Shown here piece after piece: positions 55,761 to 62,237 of a stretch of 64,000 nt of DNA. The stretch covers positions 216,855 through 280,854 of the forward strand of contig CAMXCT020000252.1 in assembly GCA_947184155.2 (NCBI GenBank), read 5' to 3'. Made by a program: the position numbers and the translations under genes. The notes below the pieces were generated by a model. That model made no database searches, was not told where the DNA came from, and was given only the letters and a program-made list of their open reading frames with translations. The stretch is from Cladocopium goreaui. Lineage: Eukaryota; Sar; Dinophyceae; Suessiales; Symbiodiniaceae. Numbering within the stretch: the stretch's first letter is position 1; the number at the start of each line of letters is the position of its first letter.

Positions 55761-57925
55761 AGGCCTGCCCCTGCACCAGCACCGGCACCAGCACTGGCAC
55801 CAGCACCGGCACCAATCCCGCCGGCAGCACCTGGAGTGCCCGCTGCGCCAGGGCCCAAAGGAACGCAGGACTGAACATCAGAGAGCTGGAGGGATGTGCT
55901 GCATTTGGCAAGGTAAGAATAGATAAGAAACACTTGCTACAGTATTGCATGCTATTGCTATTGCTTTCAACTTCTACAGTAGCGGACGAACTCTTGGACT
56001 GAATGTCAAAAAGACAAGTACCTGAAACTAGATTGGGACACTGTGACTGAAAATCTGGCCATCTATCAGACTTTAGAGCAGTCTTTGTTTGGTCTTCAGA
56101 GTGTAGGCATCCTGCAAAGCAGCGCCATTCTACTTGTGTTCTGGTTTTGAGCGGAGACTAGCAGAGGATTAGCAGAGACTCATCTGCTTGCCTAGTCCTC
56201 TTTTTTTTTTGTTTTTTTCCCAGACCTCAACTTGATATTCATATGTGCCTATTCTCTTTCTAGCAGTCAAGGCCTGCCCCGGCACCAGCACTGGCACCAG
56301 CACCGGCACCAATCCCACCGGCAGCACCTGGAGTGCCCGCTGCGCCAGGGCCCAAAGGAATGAAGGACTGAACATCAGAGAGCTGGAGGGATGTGCTGCA
56401 TTTGGCAAGGTGAAAATAGATCAGAAACACTTGCTATTGCATGCTATTGCATGCTATTGCTATTGCCTTCAGCTTCTACAGTAGCGGACGAACTCTTGGA
56501 CTGAATGTCAAAAAGACAAGTACCTGAAACTAGATTGGGACACTGTGACTGAAAATCTGGTCATCTAGTTCAGACTTTAGAGCAGTCTTCGGTATTCAGA
56601 GTGTAGGCATCCTGCAAACCAGCGCCATTCTACTTGTTTTCCGGTTTTGAGCGGAGACTAGCAGAGGATTAGCAGAGACTCATCTGCTTGCCTAGTCCTC
56701 TTTTTTTTTGTTTTTTTCCCAGACCTCAACTTGATATTCATATGTGCCTATTCTCTTTCTAGCAGTCAAGGCCTGCCCCGGCACCAGCACTGGCACCAGC
56801 ACCGGCACCAATCCCGCCGGCAGCACCTGGAGTGCCCGCTGCGCCAGGGCCCAAAGGAACGCAGGACTGAACATCAGAGAGCTGGAGGGATGTGCTGCAT
56901 TTGGCAAGGTGAAAATAGATAAGAAAGACTTGCTATTGCATGCTATTGCATGCTATTGCTATTGCTTTCAACTTCTACAGTAGCGGACGAACTCTTGGAC
57001 TGAATGTCAAAAAGACAAGTACCTGAAACTAGATTGGGACACTGTGACTGAAAATCTGGTCATCTAGTTCAGACTTTAGAGCAGTCTTTGGTCTTCAGAG
57101 TGTAGGCATCCTGCAAAGCAGCGCCATTCTACTTGTGTTCTGGTTTTGAGCGGAGACTAGCAGAGGATTAGCAGAGACTCATCTGCTTGCCTAGTCCTCT
57201 TTTTTTTTGTTTTTTTCCCAGACCTCAACTTGATATTCATATGTGCCTATTCTCTTTCTAGCAGTCAAGGCCTGCCCCGGCACCAGCACTGGCACCAGCA
57301 CCGGCACCAATCCCGCCGGCAGCACCTGGAGTGCCCGCTGCGCCAGGGCCCAAAGGAACGCAGGACTGAACATCAGAGAGCTGGAGGGATGTGCTGCATT
57401 TGGCAAGGTAAGAATAGATAAGAAAGACTTGCTACAGTATTGCATGCTATTGCTATTGCTTTCAACTTCTACAGTAGCGGACGAACTCTTGGACTGAATG
57501 TCAAAAAGACAAGTACCTGAAACTAGATTGGGACACTGTGACTGAAAATCTGGCCATCTATCAGACTTTAGAGCAGTCTTCGGTATTCAGAGTGTAGGCA
57601 TACTGCAAACCAGCGCCATTCTACTTGTTTTCCGGTTTTGAGTGGAGACTAGCAGAGGATTAGCAGAGACTCATCTGCTTGCCTAGTCCTTTTTTTTTTT
57701 TGTTTTTTTTCCCAGACCTCAACTTGATATTCATATGTGCCTATTCTCTTTCTAGCAGTCAAGGCCTGCCCCGGCACCAGCACCGGCACCAGCACCGGCA
57801 CCAATCCCGCCGGCAGCACCTGGAGTGCCCGCTGCGCCAGGGCCCAAAGGAATGAAGAATCGAACTGATCGAATGGATCTAACATGATCTAACATCAGGA
57901 AAGCTGGAGGAATGCGCTGCCATGG
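55761..57925 (+). repeat. Tandem array of about 500-bp units, each carrying an exon with splice signals
   Basis: A core beginning AGGCCTGCCCC recurs at 55761, 56270, 56768, 57268 and 57760 (spacing 509, 498, 500, 492). Each unit contains a GCACCAGCACCGGC microsatellite-like exon that ends in GGCAAG|GTAAGAATAG or GGCAAG|GTGAAAATAG, an acceptor TTCAACTTCTACAG before TAGCGGACGAACTC, and a second acceptor after a long T-tract, TTCTCTTTCTAG before CAGTCAAGG. The exon is open in two frames, one Ala/Pro-rich (APAPAPIPPAAPGVPAAPG) and one ending in LNIRELEGCAAFGK. Units differ by few substitutions and T-run length. The last unit diverges near 57863 and ends about 57925, next to the retroelement block. 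Confidence 0.85.
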
Positions 57926-58046
57926 GCAGCATTGCATGAGAGCACACATGTGCATAGGAACATGGGGAGGTAGTGCTGAACTGCCAACGGTGCAGCTACA
58001 GAGGCTCAAATAGCCCAAAGCAAGGTCCAGATAGGTCACGTCAGCC

Positions 58047-58622
58047 ATGGCTGCACTGGCATTGTCCCTCATGGAGAGGGTGGCAGACGCGCAGCTGGCG
58101 CGCAACACCATCTTTCCGGACAACGCCACCAGCCCCGTAGTGGGCCTACTGCTGATGGCAGCCACTTCAGCGCTGGACCACTGGACGCTATGCGGCAACA
58201 ACCCAGTTCGGCACCTGAGTCTGACTCTTGTCCAGATGATGGCCATCATTGGCCCCTTAGCCTGTGAGTCGACAGCGGCCATGGCAGAGGGGGACTTTGT
58301 ATGGACAGAGGGTCCAGACCATCCCACTGGAGAGGAGGTAGCCCGAGAGATGACCGCGCTCAGGGCTGAACTGGAACTTGCCACGGATCATATGATTCGT
58401 TGGCGCCTCGCCAAAGACGCCGAATCAGGGACCCGGGCAGACCGGCTCCTCTACTCTGCGGTGCTGGCCATAGAGGAACTTCGCTATTATGACATCTTCC
58501 CGTCCCTCAACCTGATCCAAACGGCCCTGAAAAACTATCAGTGGCGCATGCAGACGGCGCTCCTGGAAAGAACTCAGGACAGGCTTCAGGAAGCCATGAT
58601 GGCTGGCCAGCAGCCCCAGTGA
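58047..58622 (+). CDS. Unknown 191-aa protein, first ORF of the element
   Basis: ATG 58047 (context GTCAGCCATGG) to TGA 58620-58622. Composition is that of a real, mostly helical protein: LMERVADAQLARNTIFPDN, a hydrophobic VVGLLLMAATSALDHWTL stretch, EEVAREMTALRAELELATDH and a C-terminal helical TALLERTQDRLQEAMM. No signal peptide, zinc finger or enzyme motif is seen. Codon use is GC-rich like the three ORFs downstream, which is the main reason for placing it in the same element. Its function is unknown; a capsid-accessory or nucleic-acid-binding role would be speculation. Confidence 0.65.
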   Translation: MAALALSLMERVADAQLARNTIFPDNATSPVVGLLLMAATSALDHWTLCGNNPVRHLSLTLVQMMAIIGPLACESTAAMAEGDFVWTEGPDHPTGEEVAREMTALRAELELATDHMIRWRLAKDAESGTRADRLLYSAVLAIEELRYYDIFPSLNLIQTALKNYQWRMQTALLERTQDRLQEAMMAGQQPQ

Positions 58623-59010
58623 ATGCACAGGGTACACCTATGAGATTTCGAACACCATGACAGTCGGGCTAAGCCAGGGCCTCATTTCCTCTGTCTACTT
58701 CGAGACCGGACAGGGGACAGGCTCTGCTCATTTTGATCATTGCGCGGGTTGAAAAAGGGACCGCAGAGTTCTGCAAGTGCCTGCAATCTGGGCTTCATCA
58801 GCCCTTCTCATCACTCATAGCATGTGACTTGGAGACATTCTGTTATCCAACGTGAATGCATTCAGCGTTTCAGTTTCATCTTGCAGTGTGTAGGGTTGAC
58901 GATGCACGGAGTGATTCTTGCTGTGTGTATTTCACTTGCTTTGATTTCATTTGATTGCATGCATTTCTTTACACAGTTTCGGATTTCCACCACAGTTTGG
59001 CTGCTCTCAG
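58623..59010 (+). other. Spacer before the recombinase ORF with pyrimidine-rich AG sites
   Basis: No ORF. Several acceptor-like tracts occur: TTTCATCTTGCAG near 58886, TTCTTTACACAG near 58976 and GGCTGCTCTCAG directly before the ATG at 59011. These could serve trans-splicing of a recombinase message. Confidence 0.35.
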
Positions 59011-60720
59011 ATGTCTAATTTAGGAGAGTTGTGGGACTCCCTTCGCAGGGCTGGGCTTGAACAACTTGCCCCTGACCTAGTCCGCCATGGGATCGTCAGC
59101 CTCAACCAGCTGGTGTTGAGGTATGACGCACTGCATGAGGCAGGCATGCCCCATTGGCAATTGGAGGCCATCCTTGCCTCCTCGGGGACCCCGGCAGCAG
59201 GCCCGGGCGCTACCCCGGACACAACAAACCGGATCGATCTTCCGGTGCGTCGCATGGGCAAGAGAGCCTGCTTACAGGCGGCGTTGGAAGCGGCCTTACC
59301 GAACCAGAGGCAACGGTCTTTGCAACTTCTGGACCAAGATGTGTTGGCGAAGTCAACCAACCCAGCAGTCGAAGCTCGAGTCCGAACCTACATGGCCATC
59401 TGCCGTGCTTGGGAGATAGCTGGATTCCCACTGGACGGCAACAATATCAGATGCTTTGGTGCATCGCTCAAAGCGGGTGGGTACCGCAGTGCGGCAGTGT
59501 ACTTTCAGGCCATATGCGGCCACCAACAGAGAGTACTCAAGACACCAGTCCCAGCCATTGTCAAGCTGGGCATCAGAGATTGCATCAGGTCCATCCAACG
59601 TGGGCTTGGCGAGAGCAAGCTCAAGGATGCCTTCAACGGGCTACTTTTAGGAGGCATACAGCCGACCTCAGATGAAGAGCCTTTTTCGTTTGACAATATC
59701 TCCCACTGCCGGGACATGGCCATGATCGGGTTGTGGTTCATGCTCCGTGAGTCTGAAATGGCAAGTGCACGGGCATGCGACATCCGCTTAGATGGCAACG
59801 AAGTCTGTCTGAGCATTCCCATCCACAAGACGGATCAACGAGGACGGTACACAGAACGGTCCTTGACATGCTCCTGCACCGTGAAAATCCACGGGATGTG
59901 TGTTTGGCACAGTGCCGAACGTCACCTGGTCCGACTGGAAGCCCTCGTCAATGGAGGCTCACGGCAACACCTTCCACTGTTTCCAGATTCAGACGGACGC
60001 ACAGCATCCAAGAGCACCTTCATTGAAGCGGTTCGAAGAGTCATAGCAAGAACGGGAACTTCACTCACACGCCCAGGTCCAGAGGGGCAAGAGACACAGA
60101 GATACCACGGCCACGTGCTCCGGATCTCAGGTGCACAGATGCTGTCGAGCTCTGGGGTCGAACTCTCCTTGATCCAGTTGCTCGGGAGGTGGACCAGTAC
60201 AGCCGTACTGCGCTACACCCAGGACAGCGCCTTGAATAGGGTGCCCCAGATACCCCAACAAGTGTTGCAAGACGATGCGGCTGGCACATGCAAACTACAA
60301 CTACAAGTGGTTCAGGGAGCCGGCAAGGCATCATCGAGCCAGGCGTCGCCTCAACCGGCTGCACCCGCAGCCAGACCCAAGGCCCTGGCAGCAGCAGTCA
60401 GAGGCTTGAAAGCTGAGCTCGAACAAGTGAAGCAGGCCGTGCAGGCGCCTGCACAAACATATGTTTTCCGCCCAAGGGCCAGAATCCTACACAAAGCCTC
60501 ATATCATGAGGACAGCAATGAACCCGTCAAATGGCGGACACCGTGTGGCTGGAACTATGGCAGTCGCACATTTTTGAGAACGTCCAACGAGTTTGACGGA
60601 GCCAGACGTTGTAGGAAGTGTTTTAACCTGAGCGAAGACTCAAGCTCAGATAGCAGTGACGGGTCCTCAGGCCTCACTGATTTAGCCAGCTCCTCTGCAA
60701 GCAGCGCAGAGGCAGACTAG
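59011..60720 (+). CDS. Tyrosine recombinase (YR) with C-terminal Cys motif
   Basis: From the ATG at 59011 (569 residues) the phage-integrase fold is clear: an N-terminal SAM-like helical part (about 100-200, VEARVRTYMAICRAWEIAGF), box I Arg246 in LWFMLRESEM, Lys273 in IHKTDQRG, H368-x-x-R371 in YHGHVLRISGAQML, GRW at 392-394 in IQLLGRWTS, and nucleophile Tyr402 in LRYTQDS. All five catalytic positions are present, so the enzyme may be active in DNA strand exchange. After about residue 430 an Ala/Gln-rich linker leads to a small Cys-rich segment (PCGWNYG ... RCRKCFN) and an acidic Ser/Asp tail. The frame extends 20 codons upstream of the ATG, but that part lacks an ATG and looks non-coding. 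YRs of DIRS, Ngaro or Crypton elements are the nearest relatives by type. Confidence 0.85.
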   Translation: MSNLGELWDSLRRAGLEQLAPDLVRHGIVSLNQLVLRYDALHEAGMPHWQLEAILASSGTPAAGPGATPDTTNRIDLPVRRMGKRACLQAALEAALPNQRQRSLQLLDQDVLAKSTNPAVEARVRTYMAICRAWEIAGFPLDGNNIRCFGASLKAGGYRSAAVYFQAICGHQQRVLKTPVPAIVKLGIRDCIRSIQRGLGESKLKDAFNGLLLGGIQPTSDEEPFSFDNISHCRDMAMIGLWFMLRESEMASARACDIRLDGNEVCLSIPIHKTDQRGRYTERSLTCSCTVKIHGMCVWHSAERHLVRLEALVNGGSRQHLPLFPDSDGRTASKSTFIEAVRRVIARTGTSLTRPGPEGQETQRYHGHVLRISGAQMLSSSGVELSLIQLLGRWTSTAVLRYTQDSALNRVPQIPQQVLQDDAAGTCKLQLQVVQGAGKASSSQASPQPAAPAARPKALAAAVRGLKAELEQVKQAVQAPAQTYVFRPRARILHKASYHEDSNEPVKWRTPCGWNYGSRTFLRTSNEFDGARRCRKCFNLSEDSSSDSSDGSSGLTDLASSSASSAEAD

Positions 60721-61010
60721 GCGGCTCCAGCAGGCGAGCTGACCACATGCGGAGATGGAAAAACAAAGCGGCCACAACATATTTCACATTTCTCACGTGC
60801 ATTCCAACAATGACAGCGTGACCGAGACATCTTTGAAGTTTATTTGTGTTCAGTTTCATGGTCATGCCTCTCATGCCGGATTGTTTCCCATGTTTGCTTC
60901 ATTTGAAGGTGCAATTGACAGTGCTTCGTTATTTTATTTGCTGATTTGATGCATTCTGTTTTTCCCTCAGTCTGGCTGAGCACAACCGGTCCCAACGAGA
61001 CTTCACGACC
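60721..61010 (+). promoter_or_regulatory. Spacer with acceptor site before the gag-like ORF
   Basis: A T-rich stretch leads to TTCTGTTTTTCCCTCAG at 60954-60970, a strong pyrimidine tract plus AG, 40 bases before the gag-like ATG. Its composition resembles the spacer at 58860-59010, suggesting that each ORF is expressed from its own (trans-)spliced message. Confidence 0.45.
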
Positions 61011-62219
61011 ATGGTGCTCTCCCTTGCACCCACGTCGCTGGCAGACCTAGCAAGAGACGCGGCGGCCGGCGACATAGTCAACGAATACCTCGACGCTAGA
61101 GGGATCAAGACTCCGGCCACTTTGGCCCTTCTGAGTCGAGACGAAGACAACCTCGACCTCACCCTGATACAGCCTCTCCTGCAGGGCTGGCCTAGACCAG
61201 ATGGCACGACCATCACCGTGCGAGAACAGGACAAGCCCATTGCCAAGGCGGTATTGCTGCACATGTGGATGATGGCCAAGCAGGTATGGGAAGCGACACA
61301 ACATGCAGCCATGCCGAAGGCCACACCGACCCAGAGCACGTCTTCCACGGCAGCCTCAACACCAGCCGAGGACAAGGTCCCCAAGGCACTGGCTCCAGGA
61401 CGTTGGACAGCACTGGTGCAGGAATACCAGTCACAGCAGATCGGAGGCCAAGACCGAGTCTTCCCAGTCCAGGAGTTACTGGGGACAGAAGCTGTCATCG
61501 CCCGGGTCCTACACGAGCATGAGACCAGCAAGAACTATACCCCAGTGTTGCTGGGGGAGCTGATCTCGACCAGGACCTTTCAGGCCAATGGTGAGCCGAA
61601 CCCTCTCGCAAAGAGAGAGCGCAATGTGACCAAGCTCACATTGACAGGTGAGCAACTTGTGGCCACCCCTGAGGAACCGTGGCAACCTCGGAGCGTCCTT
61701 GCCATCCTGGACGGCTTGGCGAGCATTCGATGGTGCTTCATCCTATGCAAGCTGGGCACCGAGCAGGCGGTCCACGCCTTTTTCGATTGGCTGGTCAGGT
61801 TGGTCCGCAGCAGACCACAGAAGACGGACCAGCTTGCGCAGTTCTGGATGACGGTCTCCTGGAAGCTGGCCCTTGAGATGAGAGGAGGCCGCACGTTCAT
61901 GGAGGCCACGGCGCTCATCATGAAGGACTACGATTCTTTCACTGAGTGCATGAGCCGTGAACCCAGCCAGACCACCAAGAAGCCCATGCCATCAGCCCCT
62001 GCCAAGGCTGAAACCAAGGGTTATGGAAAAGGTAGCACAAAGTCAGGGAAGGGCACGAGACCTTCTCCTTACAGCCGCCCTACAAAACAGGGGACATGGC
62101 ACAAGGACGACGGCTATGACAGAGCCGCCCACCCTTGGCAGGGATCGCAGAAGCAGGATGACAAGCCGAAGTGGCAGAAGGAGCCCTGGTCTTCCGATTG
62201 GAAGACGCCGTCCAAATAG
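61011..62219 (+). CDS. gag: Gag-like structural protein, 402 aa
   Basis: ATG 61011 to TAG 62217-62219. It has a largely helical N-terminal two thirds (LADLARDAAAGDIVNEYLDA, LLHMWMMAKQVWEA, LAILDGLASIRWCFILCKLG, HAFFDWLVRLVRS) with a Ser/Thr/Pro-rich linker around 105-125, and a strongly basic, Gly/Lys/Ser/Trp-rich C-terminus (about 325-402, KGYGKGSTKSGKG, TWHKDDGYDR, KWQKEPWSSDWK). This layout, a capsid-like helical domain followed by a basic nucleic-acid-binding tail, is typical of Gag, though no CCHC knuckle is present. Position directly before the methyltransferase polyprotein, in the same frame, supports the call. It is not recognisable by sequence alone. Confidence 0.6.
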   Translation: MVLSLAPTSLADLARDAAAGDIVNEYLDARGIKTPATLALLSRDEDNLDLTLIQPLLQGWPRPDGTTITVREQDKPIAKAVLLHMWMMAKQVWEATQHAAMPKATPTQSTSSTAASTPAEDKVPKALAPGRWTALVQEYQSQQIGGQDRVFPVQELLGTEAVIARVLHEHETSKNYTPVLLGELISTRTFQANGEPNPLAKRERNVTKLTLTGEQLVATPEEPWQPRSVLAILDGLASIRWCFILCKLGTEQAVHAFFDWLVRLVRSRPQKTDQLAQFWMTVSWKLALEMRGGRTFMEATALIMKDYDSFTECMSREPSQTTKKPMPSAPAKAETKGYGKGSTKSGKGTRPSPYSRPTKQGTWHKDDGYDRAAHPWQGSQKQDDKPKWQKEPWSSDWKTPSK

Positions 62220-62237
62220 GGACAACACGGGGTCATG
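62217..62237 (+). promoter_or_regulatory. Single in-frame TAG between gag-like and methyltransferase ORFs (candidate readthrough site)
   Basis: The frames at 61011 and 62235 are identical modulo three. Between them lie only TAG GGA CAA CAC GGG GTC and then ATG. The stop followed by G (TAGGG) is a leaky context of the kind used for gag-pol readthrough in gammaretroviruses. Reinitiation at ATG 62235 is the alternative. Confidence 0.55.

Noticed and set aside
57752-58384. 210-codon minus-strand frame opposite the first element ORF
   Set aside because: Shadow of the plus-strand ORF and of the Ala/Pro-coding tandem repeat; Ser/Ala-rich with no motif.
62217-62234. Reading the TAG as evidence of an altered genetic code
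   Set aside because: Other ORFs in the window, including the last archaemetzincin exon and the recombinase, end naturally at standard stops; a single leaky stop is sufficient.
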